Below are positions 1 to 11,175 of a stretch of DNA of 64,000 bases, one piece after another; the first letter of the stretch is position 1, and each line of letters opens with the position of its first letter. The stretch covers positions 62,001 to 126,000 of the forward strand of contig JBAMJV010004014.1 of assembly GCA_037951105.1 (NCBI GenBank). Reading direction: 5' to 3'. Origin of the DNA: Echinarachnius parma (Eukaryota > Echinodermata > Echinoidea > Clypeasteroida > Echinarachniidae). Under the pieces are notes generated by a model. That model was not told the DNA's origin. It searched no databases and was given only the letters and a program-made list of their open reading frames with translations. Position numbers and translations under genes: made by a program.

Positions 1-2281
1 CTGACGATTAGTCAATATAATTCAGATAGAGAAGGAAAATTAAGCTCTAAAAACGACAATAATTGGCAATTTTTGTCACAAGTTGACCACTTTCCTACTA
101 CTTGTTCAGCGTGTCACAATAAGCGTTGCACGCAGTGGCTTTAGATATGGTTTTGCGTGTGATAGATTTTGGTTGTGCACTCATGAAAGAACAAGCGCGC
201 AGAGGCTGTAAAAGCTGTGGCGGTAAAGTGTAAATTCCCCCAAAATACAAGTAGGAAATGAACTCTGGTACGATTTATTTAATGTTTTCTGTTGGCAAAA
301 CATTCGGAAGGGAATGCATATTTTTTGTTCTATATCAAACGTTTCTATATCATGTAAACAAATGTCTGAATTCATAAACGTTACAATTTACATGTCTCTA
401 GTTAAACTCTACAAAAAGTACAAAATAGTTCTTCTGAAGAGAACTAACATTTAGGCAAATTCTGAGCCGGTTTCACGGTTTGATCGTAGCCATGATTTAT
501 GCAACCCTCCCGATTTTATATTGTTGATTGTTTTCGTTAAATTTTCCAGCCCATCAGCAATCAAAGACAGTGCACAGTGTTTTGTCTTTAGAAATCTGCA
601 AGTGCAACTGCAACTGTCTTACTCTAGTCTTAGGTTTTTGTCTTAGACTAGTTAGAGTTAGACAAACATTGGACAAAGGTCAAACTCAAAGCAGTGAGCG
701 TTAGGAGTCAAATTCAAAAACAAGATCTAGTCTTCTAGGACTAGATCATCAGATACTCAGACTTACATGACTAAGAGAAGTTTCTCAAAAATCAAGACTC
801 GATCAAAACCAATTGTCAAACACAGTGAAGAATGAGCATTCATTCTCCCGCGCCGACAGACAATCAATCAATCCATTCAATGACAGCGACACATTTCATT
901 TACACAACACAATCCCCAATCACCTTGACCATCCCCAATAATACCCAGGCAATGGCAATCCGTGCACAACACATCGACTGTCAAATGCCAATCAATTACC
1001 AAAAATACTCTCTCGGCCTCAGAAAACATCGGTAATGATGCAATTCTGAAAGGCATTTAAACAATCTACACATATATCTGGAATATTCCACTATACAGCA
1101 ACCACGCCGAGCAATTTACTTACCAAATGAAGGCTGTAAGAAGGAATAATCTCGATGGGATTTTGTTATTGTTTGGTGACAGTAGTAGACTTTACCCTCA
1201 GATAGCAGCCATGTTTCCGTATACTGATGAAGGTCAACAAACTCTTGTTTGCTTTATCTCTGTCGCCCTCTACGTTTTCTGATGTATAATCTTTACCAAA
1301 TGCTCGTTTTTTAATTAGTTTATTATAATTAATCTGTTTATTATGTTTCAAAATATGCTTTACATTAGCATGTGACAATACAGGAACATGTATACAGATG
1401 AAAAAACACTACATATTAATTACAATCTGATTGTTAATTCATTAATCGTATAGAGCTACTAAAGAAAAAGAGGAAGGTCAAAAGAGAGCAGCAGGTCGGG
1501 GGATCGGGAGGACGAAAAGGCACATTATAGAATATGAGCAGCCTACAGAATAGGAGGATCAGATGAGGAGAAAGCTGGTTGCGTGCAATTGATGACAAAT
1601 TGTAAAGGCGGAGTAATGGAGGGGGAAAAAACACTAATACAAAATTGAGGTAAGAAGAAACAAGGGAAGATGGACCAATAAAGGGGCTTAATTTTATAGA
1701 AATATACAGTGAGGAAAAATGAGGAGAAAGTAGGATCACAAGGAGGGGGGGGGGGGGGGGGGGGGGGGGGAGCAACATGGGCGTACGGGCACATTTTTCT
1801 GAGTGCACGGTGCTAATGTCTTTTGCCCGAATAATTATCCTTCCCCTTTTCACTTTGAAACAAAAAAAGGTTTTCGACTCTTATAATGCCCCCCCAAAAA
1901 AAGTTGACATGGCTTTGCCCGAATGTGCCCGAATGTGCCCAAATATGACATAGATTTGCCCGAATGTGCCCAAATATGACGGACTAGGAGGAAATGAGAT
2001 GAGATGAGAAATAAGAGTAAATGGAGGACGAAGGGAATAAGGAGGAGGAGACGGAGCAGGGAAAGGAGCATGAAGCAGTGAGAGGAGGAGGAGAGAATGA
2101 TCGCCGAGAAGAAGGAGTTGAAGAGGGAGGAGGAAAACAACAAACGAGAACATCATGTTGAGGAAGATGAGCAGGATGAGTCAATTAGAATTACAAAGGA
2201 CGAAGAACAAAAAGAGGAGGGGAAGGTGGATGGGAGCAGAAGGAGCGTTAAGGAAGGAGAAGGATAATATAATAATGAGCC
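1..2281. other. Left flank, no gene recognised
   Basis: I see no exon that can be supported. The stretch holds a run of about 30 G at 1742-1771, a short tandem phrase (TTGCCCGAATGTGCCC) near 1912-1980, and purine-rich, GAGGA-type low-complexity sequence at about 1440-1740 and 1980-2260. The purine-rich part resembles the composition of the repeat gene at 5682-8518, but its forward frames are broken by stops, so it is at most a decayed relative. The long antisense frames here come from the low complexity. Confidence 0.5.
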
Positions 2282-2677
2282 TTAAAGGGACTAAGTAACA
2301 TTGTCCAAATCCTCAAAATAAAATTGTAATTCTAGCGGTTCCTTTATACCTTGTTGTATTCGTATTAACAATAAAATCATGGGACAGCTTTCGGTTTTTC
2401 AAATTTCCCTTTCATTACAAAGATATGTATGATTGAAGTATTTAGATAAGAAAATCTCCGGGCGAGATTTTCATCCCTGTACAAAGTGAATGCAGTGAGT
2501 TGGTGAATATCACCCAATATCACTTTGCATTTTCGCTCATTACTTGGCCATACATTGTCCATTTGACCTGAAATTTTCACACAATACCCTGAGGACATAT
2601 GAGATAACAACAGTATACATTGCATCAACCATTCATCAGTTTTTGCACATCTCAACAAAGTTACTAGATCCCTTTAA
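2282..2677. mobile_element. TTAA-flanked MITE (family shared with 46.43 kb)
   Basis: Terminal inverted repeats read TTAAAGGGACTAAGTAAC at the left and, inverted, TTAAAGGGATCTAGTAAC at the right. TTAA at both outer edges suggests a piggyBac-type target site. A second copy lies at about 46427-47450, where it is interrupted by a foldback element. No transposase is encoded, so it is non-autonomous. Confidence 0.75.
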
Positions 2678-2980
2678 GGATAGATATTACAGATGATGAC
2701 ATTTTCCATAGAGAAGAATCTGCCGGATGATGAGAACAGCGGCATGACGATGCATATTGGGAAGGAAGCCGGGAGGAGGATGAATTGACACAAATTAGAG
2801 ACAGAAATTAGAGGAGAAAGTGGAAGATTCTTGGAAAATTTATAAGAGAAAGAAGAAGAGGATATATCGGACAATTACTTTGAAGGTTAGCAAGCCGTTG
2901 ATGGCGAAGGAGGGGCTAATAGAAAGTAATTATGCAGCACCATCCGCGGTCATTTCTTATCCATATCCGCGCATTGTACT

Positions 2981-3080
2981 ATGACGTCATAATGCGACAT
3001 CTCTTCATGCGCGTTGCTGCGTTTTCCTTCGATGGCAACGCAAACAGATATAAAAGCTGTAAGCCGGTGATAATACTCAG
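2981..3080 (+). promoter_or_regulatory. Core promoter with CRE, TATA box and initiator
   Basis: A perfect palindromic cAMP-response element (TGACGTCA, 2982-2989) lies about 90 bp upstream of the predicted start. A TATA box (TATAAAAG, 3049-3056) is followed 30 bp later by an initiator-like TCAGCT with its A at 3079. An inverted pair GCGTTGC (3011-3017) and GCAACGC (3035-3041) lies between CRE and TATA. The spacing matches a focused RNA polymerase II promoter for the ATG at 3201. CREB/ATF control is inferred from the CRE alone. Confidence 0.8.
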
Positions 3081-3200
3081 CTTTTAGTTCAACCAGCGAT
3101 TCATATAACTATCCCAGTTATCTTTGCTGCGATATAAAACTATCTTTGGCAATTTTTGCGAACATTGATTTCTTTTGCCGGAAATTGAAAATCCATCACG

Positions 3201-3213
3201 ATGAGTGACGAAC
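3201..3213 (+). CDS. Repeat protein, coding exon 1 (13 nt)
   Basis: ATGAGTGACGAAC followed directly by GTAAGT. It encodes Met-Ser-Asp-Glu plus one base (phase 1). It is supported by the promoter about 120 bp upstream and by frame agreement with the acceptor at 5681. It is far too short for ORF finders. Confidence 0.72.
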
Positions 3214-5403
3214 GTAAGTCTTTCTTGTTCCTTCAATTGAAATATATTTTATGTTTTCTTCTTTATAACCTGTCCCGGGGGGGGGGGGGGGGGGGGTCTG
3301 TCCTCATAGAAAGGGGGGTATCAAGGACTTGCCAAAAGCACCCTAAACGAGTATTTGCGTGGTGCAAAAAATACACTCTAAGTAAGTATGATTATCGGTA
3401 ATTTGATACCCTAAGCAAGTAATCATTTTTTTGTAAACCCCTAAGCAAGTATTTTTGATACCCTAGGCAAGTAATCAATTTTTTGTAACCCCCTAAGCAA
3501 GTTATAACTATTTTTGATACCCTAAGCAAGTAATCAATTTTTTGTAAACCCCTAAGCAAGTCATAACTATATTTGATACCCTAAGCAAGTAATCTTTTTT
3601 TTTAAACCCCTATTAAAAGCAAGTGATAACTATTTTTGATACCCTAAGCAAGTAAGCTGAGTTTTTGAGACCCTAAACGAGTAATTCATCTTTTTGAGAC
3701 CCTAAACGAGTAATTTATCAGCCTAAAAAAAGATACCCTTTTTCCTGATTTTGGGTGATTTTGAGACCCTATTCGAGATACTCGAGTATCTCGCCTGATC
3801 GTAAAAAACACCCTAATTACTCGTTTTCTTGGTCACGCATGATACCCCACTTTCAATGAGGACAGACCCCCGGGAACCTGTCGAATGAACTATACAAACT
3901 TATTACATAAGGACAAAGAGAGGAGAGTTCGAAAATTGTATGGTAATATACATACCGATAGAGATGATGGTGTTGGTCATAACGATAGTGGTAAAGACAA
4001 TGATGATGACGATGGTGACAACAATGATGGTGGTAACGATGATGGGAATGATGATTGGGATGATGATCAGATAATGACAGTGATGATGAAAGTCATATAC
4101 CTACCTTATAATGTCTGGTCATGCTGACAATGTTGAAGATGAGGGTGATGTGGTGGTGGTGATGATGATGATGATGATGCATAGAATTGTGATGATGACG
4201 ACGACCTTATAATATCTGGTCATGCTGACAATGTTGATGATGAGGGTGATATGGTGGTGGTGATGATGATGATGATGGCGATGCATAGAATTGTGATGAT
4301 GACGACGACGATGATGATGATCACGATGGTGATGGTAATGATGCTGATGGCGATGATGGTGATGATGATGTTGATGATGTGATCATCATTATGGTGATGA
4401 CGATAATGATAATGAATACATGATGAATGTGATGTGGTGGTGGTGGTGGTGGTGGTGATGACGATGACGCTGGTGATGATTATGATGTCGATTATGATGA
4501 TGAAGATGATGATAATTATTATGGGGATGATGATTTGTGGGGATGATGGCAGTAAAGTAATTATTGTTAATGTGGTAATGACTGCCATGATGATGACAAT
4601 GGTGCTCATGTACGTTGTAGTGATCGGTGGTGATGATTACGGGTCATCATCACCATTATGATCATGATCATGATCGTCATCATAATTAGTATATTCATCA
4701 TCATCATTATCAATATCATCATCATCGTCATAACAATTATTTTCATGATGGGGAATTTATTACGCCACCACCAATATCATTTATTGACATTATATTTATT
4801 GAGTTGAAGCTGCTGCTGATGATGTGATGATGATGATGTGGATTATGATGATGATGATAATGAATAATGATATATATCTGATTATGATGTGATTGCGATG
4901 GTAGATGATGATGATTTGGATAAAGAAGATGATTATTGATGTAATGATGATGATGATGATGATATGATGATGAAATTAATTTATGATTAATGATTAATTT
5001 AATTAAATTTGTTTTGTGTGACGACGTCCGCGATAATTGTCATGGTCAAAATGATGGTTACGTTGATGGGTTGATGCGGGTATATAGCCACCATCATGGT
5101 GATATAAATTAAGGTATTTATGGTGGATATCTGATGATGGTAGACGACGATGGTGATGTATACCACCAACAGCACCACCGTCGTCATCATTTTTTTATTT
5201 ACCATCATCACATGATTTTGATGATTGTGATGGTGATCATGATGATGTTTATGATCGTGATCATATCTGTTATGATAATATGAATGGTGATGAGGGTCTA
5301 TATGATGGTGATATCATCATCTGGAACCATGACAATCATTATCAACATCATCATCATCATTATCATCACCATCACCTTCATCATCATCGCCTCCACCACC
5401 ACT

Positions 5404-5442
<39 letters not shown>

Positions 5443-8400
5443 GTTATCATCATCATCAAGACCACCATCACAATCCCTATCATCATTATGACGATGATGG
5501 TGATAATGATGTAGTGACAGTGGGGAAGGTAAAGATGTTTGCGATGATAATAGTGATGGTACGCGGTGGTCATGTTCGGGACGACCAAATTTGAATACCA
5601 AACCCATCTTATTTTATTTTAATAATAGTTTTATCATTTTGATTATACCATTTGTTAATAAAGCTCTAAGAGTCCTACCAGAATTTCAATTTCGGTTGGA
5701 GGATGCCCTGGCCTTTGAAGATTTCGTCTTGTTTAACGACATCAGTGATGATGAAGTTGACCGATTCATTAAGGGAGGCGAAGAGGAGCTGAAGGAGGAG
5801 GAGAAGCAGAGTGAGGAGGATCTGAGGAAGGAGGAGGAGCAGAGGGAGGAGGAGAAGCAGAGGGAGGAGGAGAAGCAGAGGGAGGAGGAGAAGCAGAGGG
5901 AGGAGGAGCAGAGGGAGGAGGAGCTGAGGAAGGAGGAGAAGCAGAGGGAGGAGGAGAAGCAGAGGGAGGAGGAGAAGCAGAGGGAGGAGGAGAAGCAGAG
6001 GGAGGAGAAGCAGAGGGAGGAGAAGCAGAGGGAGGAGGAGCTGAGGAAGGAGAAGCAGAGGGAGGAGGAGCTGAGGAAGGAGAAGCAGAGGGAGGAGGAG
6101 CTGAGGAAGGAGGAGAAGCAGAGGGAGGAGGAGCAGAGGGAGGAGGAGAGGGGGAGGGAAGAGGAGAAGCAGAGGGAGGAGGCGAAGCAGAGGGAGGAGG
6201 AGAAGCAGAGAGAGGAGGAGAAGCAGAGAGAGGAGGAGCTGAGGAAGGAGGCGAAGCAGAGGGAGGAGGAGCAGAGGGAGGAGAAGCAGAGGAAGGAGGC
6301 GAAGCAGAGGGAGGAGGAGAAGCAGAGGGAGGAGGAGCAGAGGGAGGAGAAGCAGAGGAAGGAGGCGAAGCAGAGGGAGGAGGAGAAGCAGAGGGAGGAG
6401 AAGCAGAGAGAGGAGGAGCTGAGGAAGGAGGCGAAGCAGAGGGAGGAGAAGCAGAGGGAGGAGAAGCAGAGAGAGGAGAAGCAGAGAGAGGAGGAGCAGA
6501 GGGAGGAGGAGCTGAGGAAGGAGGCGAAGCAGAGGGAGGAGGAGAAGCAGAGGGAGGAGAAGCAGAGGGAGGAGGAGAAGCAGAGGGAGGAGGAGAAGCA
6601 GAGGGAGGAGGAGAAGCATAGGGAGGAGGAGCTGAGGAAGGAGGCGAAGCAGAGGGAGGAGAAGCAGAGGGAGGAGGAGAAGCAGACGGAGGAGGCGAAG
6701 CAGAGGGAGGAGGAGAAGCAGAGGGAGGAGGAGCTTAGGAAGGAGGCGAAGCAGAGGGAGGAGGAGAAGCAGAGGGAGGAGCCGAGGAAGGAGAAGCAGA
6801 GGGAGGAGCTGAGGAAGGAGCAGAGGGAGGAAGAGGAGGAGCAGAGGGAGGAGGAGAAGCAGAGGGAGGAGGAGAAGCAGAGAGAGGAGCAGAGGGAGGA
6901 GGAGAAGCAGAGGGAGGAGGCGAAGCAGAGGGAGGAGAAGCAGAGGGAGGAGGAGAAGCAGAGGGAGGAGGAGCAGAGGGAGGAGGAGCAGAGGGAGGAG
7001 GAGCAGAGGGAGGAGAAGCAGAGGGAGGAGGCGAAGCAGAGGGAGGAGGAGAAGCAGAGGGAGGAGGAGAAGCAGAGGGAGGAGGAGCAGAGGGAGGAGG
7101 AGCAGAGGGAGGAGGAGCAGAGGGAGGAGGAGAAGCAGAGGGAGGAGGAGCAGAGGGAGGAGGCGAAGCAGAGGGAGGAGGAGAAGCAGAGGGAGGAGAA
7201 GCAGAGGGAGGAGGTGAAGCAGAGGGAGGAGGAGAAGCAGAGGGAGGAGGAGAAGCAGAGGGAGGAGGAGAAGCAGAGAGAGGAGGAGCTGAGGAAGGAG
7301 GCGAAGCAGAGGGAGGAGGAGAAGCAGAAGGAGGATGAGAAGCAGAGGGAAGAGGACAAGCAGAGGGAGGAGGCGAAGCAGAGAGAGGAGGAGCTGAGGA
7401 AGGAGGCGAAGCAGAGGGAGGAGGGGAAGCAGAGGGAGGAGGAGAAGCAGAGGGAGGAGGTGAAGCAGAGGGAGGAGGAGAAGCAGAGGGAGGAGAAGCA
7501 GAGGGAGGAGGAGCTTAGGAAGGAGGAGAAGCAGAGGGAGGAGGAGAAGCAGAGGGAGGAGCCGAGGAAGGAGAAGCAGAGGGAGGAGCTGAGGAAGGAG
7601 CAGAGGGAGGAAGAAAAGGAGCAGAGGGAGGAGGAGAAGCAGAGGGAGGAGGAGAAGCAGAGAGAGGAGCAGAGGGAGGAGGAGAAGCAGAGGGAGGAGG
7701 CGAAGCAGAGGGAGGAGAAGCAGAGGGAGGAGGAGAAGCAGAGGGAGGAGGAGCAGAGGGAGGAGGAGCAGAGGGAGGAGGAGCAGAGGGAGGAGGAGAA
7801 GCAGAGGGAGGAGGTGAAGCAGAGGGAGGAGGAGAAGCAGAGGGAGGAGAAGCAGAGGGAGGAGGAGCAGAGGGAGGAGGAGCAGAGGGAGGAGGAGCAG
7901 AGGGAGGAGGAGAAGCAGAGGGAGGAGGAGCAGAGGGAGGAGGCGAAGCAGAGGGAGGAGGAGAAGCAGAGGGAGGAAGTGAAGCAGAGGGAGGAGAAGC
8001 AGAGGGAGGAGGTGAAGCAGAGGGAGGAGGAGAAGCAGAGGGAGGAGGAGAAGCAGAGGGAGGAGGAGAAGCAGAGGGAGGAGGTGAAGCAGAGGGAGGA
8101 GGAGAAGCAGAGGGAGGAGGAGAAGCAGAGGGAGGAGGAGCTGAGGAAGGAGGAGAAGCAGAGGGAGGAGGAGAAGCAGAGGGAGGAGGTGAAGCAGAGG
8201 GAGGAGGTGAAGCAGAGGGAGGAGAAGCAGAGGGAGGAGGTGAAGCAGAGGGAGGAGGAGGGGGAGAAGCAGAAGGAGGAGGGGCAGGAGGAGTGGCAGA
8301 AGGAGGAGGAGCAGAGGGAAGAGAAGCAGAGGAAGGAGGAGGAGCAGAGGGAGGAGGAGGAGCAGACAGAGGAGGAGAATCAAGGGGAGTTTGCGTCAGG

Positions 8401-8518
8401 GGAGGAGTCTGATTCACGGATGGATGAGCCGAGAGAGGGTTTGGAGTCAGGGGTGGATCATTTTCATAAGCATAGGCGAAGGAAGTGGTGGAAATCACTG
8501 TTTTGCTGTTTTGGCTAA
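3201..8518 (+). CDS. Glu/Gln/Lys/Arg-rich repeat protein, two coding exons (gene span)
   Basis: Gene model: exon 1 at 3201-3213 and exon 2 at 5682-8518, 2850 nt, 949 residues. The ATG (A at -3) is followed after 13 nt by the consensus donor GTAAGT; the acceptor TACCAG at 5676-5681 restores frame as [19 protein letters not shown]. Residues 1 to about 45 are acidic and unique. About 45-900 are repeats of five or six residues built on REEEKQ and QREEE, with occasional LRKE, AKQ and VKQ. The last ~45 residues are unique, with a basic HRRRK patch, two Trp and a CCFG end. No signal peptide or membrane segment is seen. The dense i/i+4 Glu-Arg/Lys pairing suggests a single alpha-helix or coiled-coil rod; the C-terminus could be a palmitoylated, membrane-binding tail (inference). 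It resembles trichohyalin-like proteins only in composition. Function unknown. Confidence 0.72.
3274..3874. mobile_element. MITE in intron 1 with 7-bp target duplication
   Basis: The ends are inverted: CCCGGGGG...GGTCTGTCCTCAT at the left and ATGAGGACAGACCCCCGGG at the right. The flanks repeat AACCTGT (3267-3273 and 3875-3881), a clean 7-bp target-site duplication. The interior is a tandem array of a 'CCCTAAGCAAGT' phrase in T-rich spacers of roughly 50-65 bp. The long G run sits just inside the left end. Confidence 0.85.
3960..5570. repeat. GAT/ATC trinucleotide-rich tract in intron 1
   Basis: About 1.6 kb of imperfect GAT/ATC and GGT/ACC triplets, switching from GAT-rich on this strand (left) to ATC-rich (right, around 5340-5510). 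The apparent poly-His, poly-Met, poly-Ile and poly-Asp frames here are triplet artefacts. Confidence 0.9.
5682..8518 (+). CDS. Repeat protein, coding exon 2 (2.8-kb purine-rich repeat exon)
   Basis: Follows the acceptor TACCAG and ends at TAA 8516-8518. Between about 5780 and 8380 the coding strand is almost all purine (GAGGAGAAGCAGAGG-type units of 15 and 18 bp). A larger duplication is visible: the stretch from about 6731 recurs from about 7511, exactly 780 bp away, including the rare GAGCCGAGGAAGGAG marker at 6780 and 7560. The unit therefore grew by small slippage and by a large tandem copy. The last ~45 codons return to ordinary base use. The frame is open through all repeats, which argues for selection on the protein. 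Confidence 0.8.
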
Positions 8519-8579
8519 TTCAATACATACTTTTACTTCAATCTTTCATGACATACATGTACATATACTAAAAAGTGTA

Positions 8580-8585
8580 AATAAA
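8580..8585 (+). terminator. Poly(A) signal of the repeat gene
   Basis: AATAAA 62 nt after the stop codon, giving a short 3' UTR. No competing canonical signal lies between the stop and this site. Confidence 0.65.
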
Positions 8586-8599
8586 ATTATTGTACATAA

Positions 8600-9960
8600 T
8601 ATTCATTATTAATTGTGCAATGTGAGTTTCTTTAAGACGGGTTCTAACATAAAGACACACAAAACATTTTGTTTAAATGTGCCTTGATATATATGTGTAT
8701 ATAGTGATTGGCTTCGTCAATTGCTATACTGTGTAAGTGAGAGCGAGAATGAGAGTGAAGTTTTTGTTACAAATATCCTTGTTACTCTGTAATAGTATTG
8801 TTTCTAAGAATGCGCACACACACTTTATAAAATACGAAAACAAAACATTATTAGACACTGTGAGAAAACAGTTTTCCAAATTTTAGGGCTTTTTCAGGGA
8901 TTTATCAAAAATATGTACCTATATATGTCTGGAACACTAGGAACACTTCAGCTACTGTATTAAAGAAAATGAAGTAAACATAAAACAAATATTTGATGCC
9001 TCGCACACTAATTGTCCATGTTTAATGAAAAGACTCTTTTCCAAGAATACATACATGAATGCTTCAAGAAAATACATTAAAAGGAAACATTTATATTTAT
9101 ACATATAAAGCCAAGGACAGGCTTTATTTTACCCTTCGTATAAGTCTACAAAATATTGAAATAGCACAGCTTAACATCATGCTTTAGATTATAATTGTAG
9201 AAACACTGTCAAATGAACTTGGTAACATTACTGTTTATATATGAGTGAAACATTTAGTAGTTTGGGCTAACTTGTGTTTGTATGAGAAGTCTATATCAGT
9301 GGAACCTATTGTTATAACAAGCAGTTACCTTATTTTATCAGATATCTTGTTATATCAAGGTTAAAAAAACAAAAAAACATAAAGCGCTGGGCCCTACAAA
9401 ATGTTCTGTTATATGTGAGCCCGTTTGTTATATCACACCTCATTATAAATGGAGTTCAATCTGTATAATAAGGATAATGCCCGCAAAGTATTTTGTGACT
9501 GGTCACCATGAAACCCTAATAAAGTTGGAATATTTTAATCGTCTGATTTGGGTATATCTGAACCTTCTAAAATCTTAGCTTTCCGGTGACATATGACCTG
9601 TTTTACTTAATAAGAACCTAACATAAAATTGGTTATAAATCAAGCATTTGGAGACTCTATGAGGATTTCATGGCAACTGGACACAGATGCGTCTTGAAAC
9701 AAATTTATACTAAAAACAACACAAAAATGCTCTGCAATATTAAAGTCAATTGGAAATAAGTGATTTAACGGAGGTAATATGGCAGGACATAAAGAAATGT
9801 AACTTTTAATTTAATACACTTAAATATTCTTTGGTTTAAATCAACAATCACAAATAACCAGAACGTCAATGACGTAGCGCTCATCCGCCATCTCGCAACA
9901 TCAAATATCGCAAATTTCATGTGGTACACTTTTCAACTGGTCAAAAAATAAAAATTTGAT
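8600..9960. other. Intergenic AT-rich stretch
   Basis: No gene seen. At 9294-9460 there is a repeat-like phrase pair (AACCTATTGTTATAACAAGC / TTGTTATATCA) of a kind that also appears near 15.4 and 22.5 kb in 'gtctatagtggccacc' form, probably an old interspersed repeat. Confidence 0.4.
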
Positions 9961-9964
9961 GCCC

Positions 9965-10180
9965 TGGAAGGGACATGGGAAAAAATTTAAAAATAGAAAA
10001 ATAAATTTAAAAAAATAAAAATAAAAATAAAAATAAATAAAATAAAAAACAAAAACAAACAAAACAAACAAACAAACAAACAAAAAATAAAATTAAATAA
10101 AAAAAAATAAAAATAAAAATAGAAAAATAAATAAAAATTAAATTTAAAAAAATTAAAAAAATTAAAAAATAAAAAATTTA
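9965..10180. repeat. A-rich simple repeat
   Basis: Runs of AAAT, AAAAT, AAAC and AAACAAAC. The low-complexity antisense frames (poly-Phe/Leu/Tyr) across it are not genes. Confidence 0.9.
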
Positions 10181-11175
10181 CCATAATTAATGAATGGAGA
10201 AAATTTTCAAAATTCTGTGTAGAAGTTTAGTGTACCAAAGTTAGCTCTACCAGATAAAGCAAACCAAATCAAAATCGGTCGAGAAATGAAGAAGAAGCAT
10301 TTTTTGTGATTTCGAATAATTTGCATAAATTACCATAGATAATGAATTTCATGAATCTGTATAGAAGTTTGAAACTCTTAGCCCTATCTTATGAAACCTA
10401 GCCCTTATTAGATAAACCAAACAGAATGAAAATCGGTCGAGAAATGAAGGAGAAGAAGCATTTTTTGTGATTTCTGGAATAAATTTGCATAAATTACCAT
10501 AATTAATTAATGGAGAAAAATTTCAAAATTCTGTGTAGAAGTTTAGTGTACCAAAGTTAGCTCTACCAGATAAAGCAAACCAAATCAAAATCGGTCGAGA
10601 AATGAAGGAGAAGAAGCATTTTTTGTGATTTTTGGAATAAATTTGCATAAATTACCATAATTAATTAATGGAGAAGAATTTCAAAATTCTGTGTAGAAGT
10701 TTAGTGTACCAAAGTTAGCTCTACCAGATAAAGCAAATCAAATCAAAATCGGTCGAGAAATGAAGGAGAAGAAGCATTTTTTGTGATTTTTGGAATAAAT
10801 TTGCATAAATTACCATAATTAATTAATGGAGAAAAATTTCAAAATTCTGTGTAGAAGTTTAGTGTACCAAAGTTAGCTCTACCAGATAAAGCAAACCAAA
10901 TCAAAATCGGTCAAGAAATGAAGGAGAAGAAGCATTTTTTGTGATTTCGAATAAATTTGCATAAATTAGCATATATAATGAATTTCACGATTCTGTGTAG
11001 AAGTTTTAAATCCCCCTCCTAGCCCTATCTTATGAAACAATCAGAATCAAAATCGGTTGAAAAATAACGAAGAAGAAGCATTTTGAAAATTGTGGACGGA
11101 CGGACGGACGGACGGACGCCGGACGCAACGCCATGGCATAAGCTCATCGGGCCCTTCGGGCCGGATGAGCTAAAA
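10180..11175. mobile_element. Tandem-repeat element with (GACG)n tail and terminal hairpin
   Basis: About six copies of a ~157-bp unit (each with AATCAAAATCGGTCGAGAAATG and AAATTTGCATAAATTACCAT-like phrases) are followed by (GACG)n at 11094-11120. The end is a GC-rich hairpin, GCTCATCGGGCCC / GGGCCGGATGAGC (about 11141-11170). The same plan, with unrelated sequence, recurs at 29.9-30.85 kb and in part at 57.8-58.45 kb. Confidence 0.75.

Noticed and set aside
3885..5607. Poly-His, poly-Met, poly-Ile and poly-Asp frames
   Set aside because: Products of CAT/GAT triplets in all frames.
5591..5681. Starting the repeat protein at the ATG at 5591
   Set aside because: This N-terminal part is AT-rich intron-like sequence; the TACCAG acceptor at 5681 joins in phase to an ATG with its own promoter.
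5675..8498. Long antisense frames opposite the repeat exon (Leu/Pro-, Ser/Cys- and Pro/Ser-rich)
   Set aside because: They mirror the purine repeat; there is no independent start, splice site or base-use signal.
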